Shown: in pieces, positions 1 through 12,736 of the stretch
Layout of the letters: each line of letters starts with the position of its first letter
How positions within the stretch are numbered: position 1 is the first letter of the stretch
DNA from: Climacteris rufus
Lineage: Eukaryota; Chordata; Aves; Passeriformes; Climacteridae
Reading direction: 5' to 3'
Length of the DNA stretch: 64,000 nucleotides
Assembly: GCA_013398175.1 (NCBI GenBank)
Contig: VZRZ01003127.1
Span: 360,504-424,503 of the forward strand
Program-made: the position numbers and the translations under genes
Notes under the pieces: generated by a model
What the model was told of the DNA's origin: nothing
The model's input: only the letters and a program-made list of their open reading frames with translations
Database searches by the model: none

Positions 1-157
1 CAGTGGGAAGCCATTCCCCCTTGTCCTGTCACTCCGTCCTTTGTCCTAAGTCCCTCTCCAGCTCTCCTGGAGCCCCTTTAGGCACTGGAAGGGGCGCTAA
101 GGTCTCCCTGGATTCTTCTCTTCTCCAGGCTGGACACTGCCAGCTCTCAGCATTTCC
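1..157 (-). mobile_element. CR1 LINE fragment, cut by the window edge
   Basis: This is the reverse complement of the internal part of the CR1 3' region. It shows 'ttgtcctgtcactcc', then 'aggcactggaaggg' and 'cttctcttctccaggctg', a run typical of minus-oriented avian CR1. The 3' tail of the element lies outside the window to the left. Similarity fades after 'cagctctcagc' near 155. There is no coding capacity. The family call rests on remembered CR1 consensus. Confidence 0.8.
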
Positions 158-2769
158 AAAACAGAAAACTGCGTGAAACAAGGAGGGAGGGAAGAATGTG
201 AAGAAGTTTGGAGTCTCTGGCTGGAGGCTGGGGGTGGCACATAATAAAATCAAAGTGAACAAATACATCTCGTGACGTATCTCCTGAACTCTGGTTACTC
301 ACTAAAAACCCAAGGAGAAGCCATGCTGGGATGCATTTTCCAGACCCCGAGAATCAATGCCTGCAGTAACTAAAGCACTTTAACATTAGCTGGAAAGAGC
401 TGCTACCATTCCAGGCTCTGCAGCATTCAGTCTTTAAGCTCTGAGCATTCCTTTCTGCCGGAGTGGCCGGATGGATCCAGCCTGGCTGTTGCCACAGGGG
501 TCACGAAGCCCAGCAGAGGCCGGAAGCATCTCCCTGCATAAGTCAATGGGCTTGAACTTGCTGAGAGAAATTTGCCAACAAAGAAAAACACACTCAAAGC
601 AGATGGAAGAAATCCTTCGACCCCGACTACAAGTCCCTGGAGCAGAGGCTTTTTGATTTTAAAAGCAATTTAGGCAGATTTCCGTGCCCGTTTGGATAGG
701 AAGGCAGGGGCAGGTAGGCAGCTAAATCCCTCAGACTGCTTCCTGCATCCCAACCCGCGTCTTTAGTGTGACTTAAGCCAAGACTCTGCACACTGCAAGC
801 ACCAAAATAATCACGCCAGCAGGATTTTGAAATTCAAAAGAGCCCTTTTTGCAACCTGCCGAGCTCAGGGAGTTCAGAGGCGGCCCTGTCACCGCACTGG
901 GGTCTGAGCGCCGAGGAGAGGGTGCTGCAGTGGATTTGTTGGTTGAGAGAACAGTCTATTCTCATGCTCAGATAATGCAGAAATAAAGTGCATTTGTAAC
1001 AGACAACAAAAGGATTATCCCCCATTCATTTCAAAGCACCTTTCATTCCACTTAGGGATTACATTTTCCTTTACTTATCTTGCAAATGGTTTTTCATAAG
1101 AGCGCGTGGCTTATGGCAAATACCAAAATGTGGTTGGGACAATGAGAGCGTGTTCTGCAGGAGAGAGATCCCATTCCCAGCACAACTCACTGCTGTAATC
1201 TACTGCCTCACAAGGGCCACTCTCCTGAAGAGCAGAGGCGGATCAGCTCAGAAACCCTGGCACACTTCAGATTTGGGGGAAGTTTCTTACAAGTGCAGCT
1301 TCAGCTCTCAAATCTTGTTGCTGGAGGAGAACAACAGCGCTTTGCGTTTCTGTCAGATCCATCTGCCCAGCATCTCAAAGCACTTCTGCAAACACAAATC
1401 CCATCCAGTACATAAAGTCTAACCCTGCCTGGCTTCTTGGCTTGCTGAAAAGCAATTGCTTCTTCACTTCTCCATGCCTTGGAAGCTGCTGCACCACAGC
1501 AAGAGTCAAGAGCTCGCCACAGGAGAATCCAGGGCAGATAATGCCCAAAACCTGGTGCAATCACCACACATCCCCTTTTCCAGGGAAAATCCACAGACCA
1601 AGAGGATTGAGATGACTCTGCTCCAAGCAAGACCCAACACTTGAACTGCCAACACCAAGCTCAGGGCCACTGGTAAGAGTTGGTTCCCCAAAGATCAGCA
1701 ACTCCCATCTCATTGACTCAAAATCTTAGGATTTTACAGAGTTGCATGAGAGAACTTTTGCTTGGTCTCAGCCCAGATGTGAGCAATGAGCTGGGAATAC
1801 CAGAGCTGGGCCCTACAAGCCACAGGAGCAGGTCAGGGGAGGCGCAGCTGCCTGGTTACAACTGTCCTGCCTCCTTCTGCCTCACACTAATGCAGAATTC
1901 AGAGTTTCTCACAAGAAGAAAATAACCTGGGGATGCAGCGAGCAGGTGGTTTGGTGCTGTCTGTAAATCAATGACTCTTGGAGAGTTATGATTGATTGGA
2001 GCTGGGGAGGGGACACCTTTTCATGCCTAAAAGACAGATAGTCCCTGCTTACTCCATCTTAGCTTTTCAAGTAAAACTGGAGAAGAACACAATGCTTGCC
2101 ATTATGGTGTCACTCAGCCAAAAAATAACCCCCCACGTTTGTCAGCCCCCACCCTAATAGAAAGCATTCAGTTATCTCTCCTGTCCTGCTGTTCCTGATA
2201 AAGTAAATTACAGCATCATCGAGGAGCTGTAGAAGCAACCCTGCTCCTCACTGCTGCTCCCTCATTATTTATTCCCTGTGGTCGCCTTCAGAACCCCCAA
2301 AATGCCAGTGTGTATTTCCCTGTCCCCAGAGAGATAACAGTGCCAGAGGAGCATAAATAACACTGCTGGGAGGGTTTGATTTTCCCAATGACACGTGAGC
2401 TGCTCCTTTTGACAACCAAGGGCAATCAGATGCAGCAGAGTCGCACAGGGGGCTTGGAATTAAGGAAAAAGTGGGAAAATGTCCCACTGCAGTGGGAGCT
2501 GGTCACCACACCCATCCATTGATCCCAGCAAGCCCAGACTCCCCAGTGCAAACCATAACTGGAGGCAGGAGCTGATGCACAATTGGCCCCGTTTGCCTTA
2601 TTATTGATCAGCCACTTTCAGTTCTGTGTTTATGGAACTATTTGGTCCTGTATAAGACCTATGGGGCTCCCCCCCTCCTCCCCCTTCTTTCTAATGGATT
2701 GAAATTTTTAAAGGAAAAAAGAAATCCAGACAATAAGACCACACTCTGCAAATCAATGCATCTTGTGGA
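158..2769. other. Noncoding stretch without recognisable gene
   Basis: No open frame here has codon structure, flanking splice sites or a recognisable domain; the longest is 109 codons. Composition is mixed, with short AT-rich parts near 1,020-1,110 and 2,080-2,220 and a C-rich tract near 2,668-2,688. I see no clear repeat. It is compatible with intron or intergenic DNA. Confidence 0.6.
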
Positions 2770-2955
2770 TAATAATACCCGAGATTTATGTAACACTTAA
2801 TGTTTGCAAAGTGCCTTGGAAAAAATAAATTAACCTGCAAAACTGCATTGCAATAGGTAACTATCATTAATGCAGCTGTGCCGTGGGGAGAAATGGAATC
2901 ACAGGGATTCAAACAGAAGGAAAGTTTGAACTGGTGCTGTTTTAACCACCAGACT
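2770..2955 (-). mobile_element. Old MIR-like (CORE-SINE) fragment
   Basis: Read on the minus strand, the element begins with 'ctggtggttaaaacagc', which resembles a pol III A box. Then comes 'tgtttgaatccctg', which resembles a B box (GGTTCGAATCC). The 3' part has 'aatgatagttacctatt' and a 'cactttgcaaac' motif, as in MIR-type SINE tails. It is strongly diverged, so the family is tentative. Such elements are ancient amniote relics and are not expected to be mobile. Confidence 0.45.
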
Positions 2956-3221
2956 GGGCTGTCCTGGGGACCCTGCATCGATCTCTGCAAGTTGCACAAA
3001 TTAAAGATTATGCTACAGATGCCCAGTGACACTTGTTGGAGTCGGGAGACCAAGGTTTAAGTCATGCTGAAGGCCAAAGCCATGAGAAAACACCCAAAGC
3101 CCTGGAAACCTTCGATGACTCAATGCACCCTTGGGTCATGGCCAAAGTCATGGCCTTCTGAAAAGCATCCAGGCCTGGGACAAGCAAAATGCCAAAGGCA
3201 GCTTGGCTGACTTAGCCCCAG

Positions 3222-3669
3222 TGTGGGAGGAAGAAGGGCAATGAAGTCGGGGAAGGGTCTGGAGAGTCAGTCCCATGAGGAAGAGTGGCTGAGGGAGCTG
3301 GAGGGGCTCAGCCTGGAGCAAAGGAGGCTCAGGGGGCCCTGCTGGCTCTGCACAGCTCCTGCCAGGAGGGGCAGCCAGGGGGGTCGGGCTCTGCTCCCAG
3401 GGAACAGGGACAGGAGCAGAGGGAACGGCCTCAGGCTGGGCCAGGAGAGGCTCAGGGTGGATATTGGGAAAAATTTCTTCACTCAAGGAGTTGTCAGACC
3501 TTGGCAGGGGCTGCCCAGGGAAGTTTGGAGTCCCCATTCCTGGAGGAATCCAAGGAAGGCCTGGACGTGGCACTCAGGGCTCTGGGCTGGGGACAAGGTG
3601 GGGATGGGCACAGCTTGGACTCGATGGTGTTGGAGGCCTTTTCCAACCTTAATAATTCTGAGATTCTCT
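3222..3669 (+). mobile_element. CR1 LINE 3' fragment, 448 bp
   Basis: A 5'-truncated CR1 copy in plus orientation. In order it shows 'ggctgagggagctgg', 'ctcagcctggagcaa', 'aatttcttcactcaagg', 'ggcaggggctgcccaggg' and the ending 'ggaggccttttccaacc' with tail 'attctgagattct'. This is the CR1 group whose 3' end reads 'gttggaggccttttccaacc'; another copy lies at 39,241. It covers the 3' untranslated region and lacks reverse transcriptase. Open frames across it (up to 225 codons) are fortuitous. Confidence 0.92.
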
Positions 3670-6600
3670 AAAGGAACAAGAGACAAACACCAGCACAACA
3701 GGTGCTCAAACCATCCAGGCCAATTCCTGGGTTCACCAGGCAGTGGTGCAGCAGAAACACCATTTTACACCTTTCACAAAAGCTGGCAACTCCCTGCAGA
3801 CACATCTGTACCTACAGGAGCAGCTGGAGCATCCATGTGTGTCCAGGGAGATGTTCCCACTGCTCCACAGCAAAGTCCTGCCCACCTGGGAGGAGGCTGA
3901 GCCCAGGCAGGGGACTCTGCAGCCTCCATGCTCCCAGAACTGCGAGCCTCAGGTTTTGTGCATATCCCAGGCATGGAAAACCATCACATCCCTCCCTCCT
4001 GCGTGCAGAGCTCCCTGTCCCAGGAGAGACAACAGGAGAGCCCTCCCATCTGTAAACAGGGGATCAATGTGCTTGCCAGAAGATGGATTATTTGTGCAGA
4101 TGTTGGTGCTCTTCAGAGCAGTTTCATTTGAAGGTGAACAGAAGCACGGCACACTTCAGCAAAAGCTCATTTAATTCTCATCATTACCAGGTCTCTAATG
4201 TATAATTGATCCTTAGCTCGTTGGATAACTCTGGCTCCAGCAGCAATAGCTCCAAGGAATGGAGTCCTGCCTGCATCCAGGAGGGCCCCAGAGAGCTCAA
4301 ACCAATTCCAGTGAAAGGGGAAAGTGGCAGACCAAGGTGCAGGACAGCTGGAGTCAATACATCTGCCAGGGCCCCGGGGCAAAGCCTCTGCCCTTCCCTG
4401 CTCCAGCACCACAGATTCCAGGTTCAGTGCACTGATGCGAGCAGACGCTCCCAGCCCCACGCTCCAGGGAGCACATTTGGCTCTGAATTGGAAAAACTGA
4501 AACTGAACCTTTCTTGGGGTTTTGCTCCACAGTTTTGCAAAAAAAAAAAAAANNNNNNNNNNNNNNNNNNNNNNNNNNNNAAAAGCAACCCAAAACAATT
4601 CTACTGCTGAAAGCTGTTTGGGTTGTTGTCAGTTTGGGTTCTGTTTCAGGCCTAAACCAAGAGTTCTGCATGCTGTAACCCAAGGTTAGACCTATCCTCA
4701 GGTGCAGTTAAACCCAAGGCAAGGCTTTTTGCTCAATTTTGATGCATGAGCACAATGCAGGCTTGGGATGCACCAAAAATTTAAAGGTTGGCTGAGCACT
4801 AATAACAGGAGGTTCGTAGACTCTCCCTGCTCTGATGGTATTGATGGAAATCAAATCCTTCAGAAGCCAAGAGCTGTTCCCAGCAGTGTCTGCACATAAA
4901 ACACTTCCATGGACTCACTCCTGGTCTGCTATTTGCCATAGCTAACGAGAGCTCTGCAAAGGAGGGTCTCTCTGTCACAAACTCTTTTACACGGAGGTTC
5001 TCAGCTTGCAGGTGTTGACCAGCTCCAAAAATTCTCAGGATTTTGTTTTCTGTCCTTCTGGCTTACTTGGGACTCACCCACAGCACTGTGTAACAGGAAC
5101 GGCTCTGTTTTTTCTCATGGAACGTGAGCCCACAACTTGCTAATCCTGCAGCAAAGCAGGTTGAGAGAAGGTGGGGTTGAAAAATACCTCAACCCTGGCA
5201 TTGTTTGTGGAGCAACAGGAGCCATGACGCCAAAACACGGCTGGCTCCCACCTCCCCCCAAGCTCACCGCCCTCCAAAGGATGAAAAGAGCAAGTAATTA
5301 AACAATGGGTTTGCCATAAGTGCTGGACTTCAGAGGCTGCTTTTCCCTTTCTTCTTTTTTGTAAGAGGAGGAAAAGGGGAAAAAAAGATTTAAGATAATG
5401 GCCTTTTTCTCTTCAGAATAAATTAAGCTCAAAGATAGAGAATCCCATTACTAATGCCTTTTAGCAAAGCCCAGACATTCTTTTAAAGTCAAACTTTAAA
5501 GTCTAACGTGCAGTGATCTCGTCGAAATCTTTCCTGTAATGATATTTAAGTGATGGCCAAGTATATCAGTGGGTTCAGGAGAAGTGCTGATTGCATATCT
5601 TCAAGGGAATGAGGCACTGCAGAGCTGTGGCAAAGGGAACCCATGCTGCTGATATAAAAGTTGCCTTTAAAACTACACACACACAGTTGCTAGTAACTAA
5701 TTATTGCAGGAGTCATGACAGAAGAAAAGAAAAAGGTAAAGAAATCAAGGCAAAGGATCCGCCTCGAGGAGGGGAATGTGGGACACGCGGCTCTGATGTG
5801 CGATAGGAAAACTTGTTCCCATCCCTTCTGTGCACCCTTCCTGAATTTAATATTCTTTTCAAATTCTTCTTCCCTTTTTTGAGCAGGAGGAAAGCTGACA
5901 AAAGCACGATCTTCACATCTGCTCAGGGAAAAAAGTTATAAAAGATAAGGTGGTGATGGGGGGAGGCTTGAGATTGCTCACGTGGTTCCTTAAAAAAGGA
6001 AACCCAGCACATGAAAGGACCCAACCTGGGATCAAACGGGCAGGGGGATCTCATCTCACACCCCCTGTCTGAATTTGGGGGGCACAGGCTCAGGTATTGG
6101 GCCCTGGGTTGCAGGTATTGGCTCTTCTCCAAGCCCATTTGGGACCAGGTTGCAAAACTCAGAGCATCACCCTGGCCCCCAAAGCCAAGGTTTGCCTTGG
6201 AGGCAGCAAAAGACTGGACCCAAAGCACCAGAAGGACCTTCCCTGTGTGGCACCAACCTCTGAGGGCACAGGGAATTTATAGCAAAGCCTCCAGCGCCGG
6301 GGCAGCCTCTCCATCTGCTGCAGCCTCTGCAGCTGAACCACTGCCCTGGGCTGGGAGAAAAGACAGCCCCGTGACTTTACAGGAGCAGGGTCACAGCAAA
6401 GGGGGAGGAAACACCCGCTGTTTGCTCCACAAAACTTCTCCACCCAGACCCCTCAGGAGCTCAGGCACTCTGCTCCGGCCCTGCCCAAGCCCAACTTTAC
6501 CAATAGGGAAGGGCAGCAGATCTTTAAGAGACGAGAGCTGAAAAGCACGAGGGAATTGGCAGAGCTGGACAGGCAGGGATGGCTGTGCACACTGAGTGCT

Positions 6601-8521
6601 TCCCAAAGACCACTCCATATGGATGCAGCTTTGACCCACACGTGCACCCTCATCCTTCAGCCTCTCTAAAGCGCAGGCTTGAAAGTCCTGGTCGAGAGCT
6701 TTCTGGCTAATCCCACCTTTTGGAAACAAAAAGGCAGCACTGCTTTAGTCCTGGGTCATACATAAACATCCCTGCAGCAGCTGCAAGTCTTTGTTCCCTT
6801 GGTGCCCTCTGTGAAGAAGCTGTTCTTGTTTTAGGCAGTGTGGTAGAGGAGGTTAAAAAAATTCCTGTATGGACACAAGGGTGAGGTGTCATCACCTGAA
6901 CTCCTGCGTTCAGGTTTGAGCCCTCCCAGAGCTGGTGTGATCCTACCTCACCCATTTCAAAGCTGTTTGCTGCTAAAACAGTACAATAAATAATGCAATG
7001 AACAATAATTACTCCACCCTTGACACAGACCTTCACTTCTTCCCCCAAATAGTTTTGCTATGTGGATGACCCAAACACAGACCCAAAAATGGAACAGAAA
7101 TTCAAACAGCACCAAGCATCTTTAACCCTCTCTGAAAACAACAAAACATCTCAGTGGAGTCAGGAATCAGCACCTGCTCGAGCATCCTTTGGTCCCCACG
7201 GAAAGGCTGCGGAGAAAGAGAGAGCTGAAAACAAATGAGAACACCTCCAGCTCCTGGCCTCTCCTCCAGCTGGATTAATTACCACCTCGCTGCCTGATGG
7301 GCACATACAGAGGCCTCCCCTCCATTTTTAAAATAAGCTTTTGATTTAAGGAATTACAGTTTAAAGGATATTGAGCATTAATGGTCATCGACTATGCATT
7401 TAAGGGGGTAAAATAAAAGCAAGTCCCTGTGGCAATTACCACCCTCCTAGAACTTTGGGCTCTCATTTTTCTGGTTAACTGTACAGAGATCAGACTTACA
7501 CATTTATTAAGAAGAGGCCACTTATGTTCAGCTTGGCACAAACACGCTGTCAGCGGTGGTGTTTAATTAGGGATTATAGCCACGGAACTGGATAATCAGG
7601 CCTGATAATGAATCAGGAAGCTCAGTGAAGTGAAGAGATAAAGATTTTGGCTGCTTTCCTTTACCTATCTGTACTCCTCCTTCACCATATCCTGCTCCTT
7701 CCACCTGAAACTGCAGGTTTGGAGATGGCAGAGCAGGAAGACAAAGCTTTATGTTGAAGTGATGGCAAAAAGCCTCCACAGCATCTGTGAATATTCACAG
7801 CTTGCTCCGAGATCCCCAAACAAACAAACAAACCCCCTCGTTATTGCCTTGCTTCCAGGGGGCCCCGACCAGGAGAGAGTTGTTTAACTTCTGCAGCACT
7901 GCCAGCAGGAAGGTACAATATTTAAGGCGATTTTTATTGGTTGGACACTGTACATGGGGTGATACATTTCAAGCCTCATTTGGCACAAAATTGAAATGGT
8001 TTGAGTCAACATTCAAGGTAAACGTCTGCATTTTTATGGCCAAAGGCCTCAAGTTATTATTATTTGCTTCTCTGCTGGTTAAATTCAGCTTTGGTATATT
8101 TACTGCATCATCCTAAACTCCAATCAGACTGATTGCTGGCGGGGATATTATGGCTGGGAAAATAGGTCTTTTGCTGAGGCAGTAAGAGGGTAACAGACTT
8201 CCCTTTGCAAAGTCGCTCATAAATAAGAGGTCATATCTAATAATGTTTGCTTAAAACATCTTAGCAGAGCTTCTGTTCTCAGACACTACTGGGCTCTTTA
8301 GTTTCAGCTTTAAATAACTATGTGGGGATGGATTTGCTGGTAAGAGCAGAAATAATCCCCATCAGCTGCTCTACCCCTGGATGTGCACAGGGAGATGGGG
8401 ATGTTGAGAAAATAATGAAAGGAGAAAGGAAGTTTATTCTAGAAGGGAACAGAGGAAGAGTTCATCATCCAAAGCCTCAGAGAGGTGGTGGCACCCACCC
8501 TCACTACCACCTCCAGCTACA
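3670..8521. other. Noncoding stretch with AT-rich islands
   Basis: No gene is recognised. The stretch contains an assembly gap (own entry) and AT-rich blocks at about 5,340-5,560, 7,320-7,580 and 8,090-8,310, where long runs lack CpG and are flanked by more GC-rich DNA. A short CA run lies near 5,674-5,687. The AT-rich blocks could be conserved noncoding elements, but one sequence alone cannot show that. Open frames, including the 176-codon frame at 6,011-6,541, look random. Confidence 0.55.
4553..4580. other. Assembly gap (28 Ns) inside a poly-A run
   Basis: Twenty-eight undetermined bases are preceded by 14 A and followed by 4 A. The homopolymer probably stopped the assembly or polishing, so the true length here is unknown. 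Translations across it are meaningless. Confidence 0.99.
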
Positions 8522-8954
8522 AATCAATCCAGGCTGGGATGAAGGGATGGAGAGCAGCCCTGGGAGCAGCACTTGGGGTGCTGGTGGGTGAGAGCTGGAC
8601 CTGCCCTGGCCCAGAAACCCCCCGTGCCCTGGGCTGATCCCCCAGCGTGGGCAGCAGGGGAGGGGGGGATTCTGCCCCTCTGCCCTGCTCAGGTGAGACC
8701 CCCCCTGCAGAGCTGCCCCAGCCCTGGGCCCAGCACAGGAAGGACCTGGAGCTGCTGGAGCCAGTCCAGAGGAAGCACCAGGATGATCAGAGGGATGGAG
8801 CAGCTCTGCTGTGAGGAAAGGCTGAGAGAATTGGGACTGTTCAGCCTGGAGAAGAGACGTTCTGAGATGACCTAATTGTGGCCTTCCAGTGCCTGAAGGG
8901 GCTGGCAAGAAACGTGGAGAGAGAATGTGGACAAGGGCCTGGAGTGACAGGACA
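8522..8954 (+). mobile_element. CR1 LINE fragment lacking its 3' end
   Basis: The copy begins at 'aatcaatccaggctggg' and runs through 'ggtgctggtgggtgagagc', 'gaggaaaggctgagaga' and 'tgtggccttccagtgcctg'. It stops at 'ggagtgacaggaca'. The usual rest of the CR1 3' region, with 'aatttcttc', 'ccatggcagg' and the 3' tail, is missing. It is nearly identical over about 230 bases to the minus-strand copy at 41,934-42,616 and starts at the same consensus position. Loss of the 3' end is not what normal CR1 insertion gives, so a later deletion or rearrangement is likely. Confidence 0.88.
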
Positions 8955-10011
8955 CCAGTTCTGGACACCACCACTCTCTGCTGCAGTCCAGGTCTGGCTG
9001 CAGTGACCATGCCAAGGCTGATGGATGACTGTTGTCTGCAGGAGGTGACTTTGCAAAGCATCTCTGGGCCTCTGCACTCAGCAGTGACATCAGTCCTTAA
9101 TCGACCAAGAACCGCTACCGGGGTACTCTTGCAGGAGGTGTTACTGGGAGGCATTACAGGAAATTTTTAGGATATTCACTCTACAAGTATATGGCCACAT
9201 AGTCCTATCAAAACCACTGCCAGGAAGCTGAGAGGGGATCTTGGATTTATCAACGCACACGTGACAAAGTGAAATGGAAGCAGAGCACAAGGGCCAGCAC
9301 CCGAAGCTTTGTCATCCAAAAGAATTTGCCACTGGAATGACATCCATGAATTACTCTCTGGCATCAGGATGGGGATGGAGCTAACTTGACTGGTGACAAG
9401 CTCCTGAGCCTGGAAAGGTCAAGCAAAGATCCTGCTCAAAGCTTCAGCCTGAGCCCAGCATCCACCCCAGTCCCTGAGCAGGGAACTGCTAAAGAAGCAA
9501 AGGCCCAGGGATGTCAAAGCCCTTCCAAGCAGAGGTCGTGGCCAGAGGCCTGCGGGGGAACTCGTGCACCAAGCCAAGAACACGAGGGTGGACACTGAGC
9601 AGCTCCTGGGGAAGGGAGGAAAGGGGCACTGAAGCAGTTTCCTGATGCACACACATAAATGTCAGTAAGCAGCATGGACGTGAACCAGCCCTGACAGATG
9701 GAGCCATCCTGGTTTTTGTTTGTCTCCAAAGTTGTCAGTTCAGGTCTCCAGGTCAGAAATCATTTTATCTGTTAAACCATATGCTTTGTAGAACAAAACG
9801 CCTGGCAGACTTCAAGGCATATGTATTTTAAGGAGCACAATAACACGATGAACATCAGCAGACACTTGCTTCCCAGTTGTTATTGCTATGCCACAGACAA
9901 GGCTTTTCTCCTCTTGCCCTGACTGTGGCCTGCAAATCACTGACAAAAGTAAAATACAAGTTCAGCCCACTTAACCATTTATGAGTATCCTGTTCTAGAA
10001 ATCCAGTAAGG
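8955..10011. other. Noncoding stretch, nothing recognised
   Basis: This is unique-looking DNA between two CR1 fragments. It has no convincing exon and no repeat I can name. The first bases occupy the place where the 3' half of the preceding CR1 copy should be. Confidence 0.6.
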
Positions 10012-10240
10012 AATCATATAAAGGCTTGTGTTGGAAGAGACCTTAAATCTCATCCAGTGCCCCCCCCTGCCACAGTCAGGGACACCTTCCACTGTCCCAG
10101 GTTGCTCCAAGCCCCATCCAGCCTGGCCTTGGGCACTTCCAGGGATGGGGCAGCCACAGCTTCTCTGGGCACCCTGTGCCAGGGCCTCCCCACCCTCACA
10201 GGGAGGAATTTCTTCCTGATACCCAACCTCAGCCTACTCC
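10012..10240 (-). mobile_element. CR1 LINE 3' fragment
   Basis: A minus-oriented CR1 3' end. The degenerate 3' tail 'aatcatataaagg' is followed by 'ttggaagagaccttaaa', 'cagggacaccttccact', 'gcacttccagggatgg' and 'gggaggaatttcttcc'. It is 5'-truncated at about 229 bp with no coding part. The 'ccatgggcag' segment has drifted to 'ccacagtcag'. Confidence 0.9.
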
Positions 10241-11828
10241 AGTGTCTATATGAACAGCAGCCATTTGGACACAGCAGCACAAATCCCTCAGGTGCCCCTC
10301 CCAGCCACCATCCCACTGCAGGACCATCAGTTATCACAGGGTTGTCTGCCTGCAGCAGGAGGCTTGGTTTCACTCCAGATGACACAATTTCATCTAAACC
10401 TCAGGTGAGGAGCGTTTTCCAAGCCTCAGCTCTCGGGGGACGATCACTCAGGCTTTGGCTTTGCAGAATCTGCAGAATCTTCCTCCAGAAACCTCACTAA
10501 AAGCAGATGAAATTTCCTGCTTTGCATGATCCCCCGTAACACCCAGCAGTGCTTGGGCTGGGACAGGAAAGCCTCTCACCCTTACTGCTTTTCTTCACTC
10601 CCCCACTGTGTACCAAACTCCCCTTGGTCTATTTTGGGCTGCCCTAAGTCTGCAAGGTCCAAGCCAGATGCTGTTTTCTGCCCACAGCTCTTCAACAGAG
10701 CCCAAGCAACAAAATCCCCCTCTCCTAAATGCAAATAAATAAAAATAAATGATAGACAGTCTATCAAACCGATTAAGCCAGACACAGAGAAAGCATCCCC
10801 AGCAGTCAGGTTCAGGGCCATCATCTCGAGCACTCAGAATAAATGTCCAGGAGACATCTCCAAGCACTAACTCACTGCTTCAGGGCCAGGGGTTCAACAC
10901 ACTCACAGCATTTGGGGCAGGATAACAGATGCTGTCGAAGGTTCCTTGCTGAAATCATGTTAAACCATCTTTATTTTTCTTCAGCCAATAATGCAAAGTC
11001 TTTAATCCCAGCTTGTGGACAGCCTAATTAAGGAGCGAGCAGAGAAAGTTGGATTCTTATCTGACAAATAACTGGAGCTTCTCACGCCACCCAGCCCAAA
11101 CCCAATCCCCTCTGACAGCAGAGAGCACTCCGAGCAGCACCCAAGTTATTACAGCTGGACACGGGGCATTTATCATCCCATGCCCCAAGACATGGATCAT
11201 GTTTGGCTGTGGATGTGCCTGCCTGGAGCACGCAGATCCCGCTGGGGCTGCTGAGGGAGCACGGAAGGGCAGCTGCCTCTTCTCCTGCTGCTCGAGCTGT
11301 GGTGACAGGGAGCAGCAGAGGCAGCTTTTCCATAGGGAGCATCAATTTCCAACCATTTTCTGCTGAAAACCTGGCTTTGACTGCATAGCTGGCTTTTCAC
11401 TGAAGAAAAGATCGGCTTTTTCCATCAAACCTCAGAATCATCAGAAGGAAACCAGTGACAAGTTGGACTTTCTTTTGTCAAGGAGGCAGCAAAATCCTGA
11501 ACTATTAAGCCAGGGAGGATAAACTGCTCTGTTTTATCCCCGGGATTCCTAAAAGCTTCACCTCCCATCCACTGCCTCTTACCTTTAGGCCCACTATTGT
11601 GCTTTTGCAGTTGAAAATAAAGGCAACAAAAAATGCTCAGAGAATTGGGGTGCTGAATGTTGCAGTGAGAGAGAAAAAAAGCACCAAGACTGGTTGGCTG
11701 TGCTGGGGCTGCCTGGGGGGCACAAAGCATCTCTCAGGAACAATTTCTGAGCAAGGGAAGGAGAATTTGGAGGTCAGCACAAAATCTGTCCCCCAAAGGG
11801 AGACTGCTCTGGCAAAGATCCATATGGG
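10241..11828. other. Noncoding stretch, nothing recognised
   Basis: No gene or clear repeat is seen. A short AAAT-rich run sits at about 10,732-10,750. The frames here (up to 111 codons) show no domain and no splice context. Confidence 0.6.
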
Positions 11829-11943
11829 ACAGGCCTTAGAGCAGCCTGCTCTAGTGGAAGGTGCTTCTGTCCACGGCAGGGGGTGAAAAGAGATGGGATT
11901 TAAGGTCCTTTCCAACCCAAACCAGGCTGGGATCTGTGGTCTG
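11829..11943 (+). mobile_element. Short CR1 3' fragment
   Basis: About 115 bp of CR1 3' end in plus orientation: 'agcagcctgctctagtgg', 'ggtgcttctgtccacgg', then 'aaggtcctttccaaccc'. The 3' tail is reduced to 'gggatctgtggtctgt'. It is heavily truncated and moderately diverged. Confidence 0.8.
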
Positions 11944-12288
11944 TACTCCAAATCCACATGATACTCCCAAACTCACAGAGAGGTGCCTGAGAACATCGAC
12001 ACTCGAGGCTTTGGCTGAACTATTCCAGTGCCTCGCTGTTATTAAACATTCAAACTCCTGCAGAGTGGAAAAACAATGTGTTTCCCCCCTCCCTGCTCCA
12101 TTAGTTTCAAACAGGCCCTGCAAATAGAAACATCTTTTTCCTCTGTCTGTCCTTACCTTGGACTCTTGCTGCTCACCCGTATCCATTTCTAATCCTCCCT
12201 GGCAGCCCCTGCAGTTTGCCAAGATTCTTCCTGCTTTTTCCTAACAGCACTGATTTTTCAGTAGAAAAACAAACCAAATAGAAAAACC

Positions 12289-12377
12289 TCCTCTAGTGGG
12301 AGGTGTCCATGGCAAGGGGGTACAACGAGATGGGTTTTATGGGCTCTCCCAAGCCAAACTGTTCTGTGGTTCTATGA
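12289..12377 (+). mobile_element. Short CR1 3' fragment
   Basis: About 90 bp of CR1 3' end: 'cctctagtgggaggtgtcc', 'acaacgagatggg' and the tail 'ttctgtggttctatga'. It sits 350 bp from another plus-strand fragment and 160 bp before a minus-strand one, so this is a small CR1 cluster. Confidence 0.8.
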
Positions 12378-12534
12378 AAATAAAGGCCATTTCACGTGTG
12401 AGATTCAACATCTTCCCTCAAAAATGACTGCTCAGCAGCTCCCCAGCCCAAAGCCAGCCCTGATGAGGAGCAACAGGACTGTCACAGGAGGGTGTGTTAA
12501 CAACCAGCCTGAGGAATGTGGCAGAACCAACACA

Positions 12535-12736
12535 GAGCTTGGAAAAGCCCCCGAGATCAACAGGTCCAACCATTTCCCCAGCATGTGCCAACCATGTCCC
12601 CAAGAGCCACACCTACAGTTTTTTGAACACTTCCAGGGATGGTGACTCCACCACTTCCCTGGGCAGCCCGTTCCTTAGCTTGACCACCCTCTCAGTGAAG
12701 AAATTTTCCATCATATCCAATCTGAACCTCATCAAT
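12535..12736 (-). mobile_element. CR1 LINE 3' fragment
   Basis: A minus-oriented CR1 of the group with 'atcaacaggtccaacc', 'cttccagggatggtgactcc', 'cctgggcagcccgttcc' and 'tcagtgaagaaattttcc'. It has no coding part. The 3' tail is degenerate. Confidence 0.85.

Noticed and set aside
8504..9154. 216-codon minus-strand frame
   Set aside because: Mostly antisense to the CR1 fragment at 8,522-8,954.
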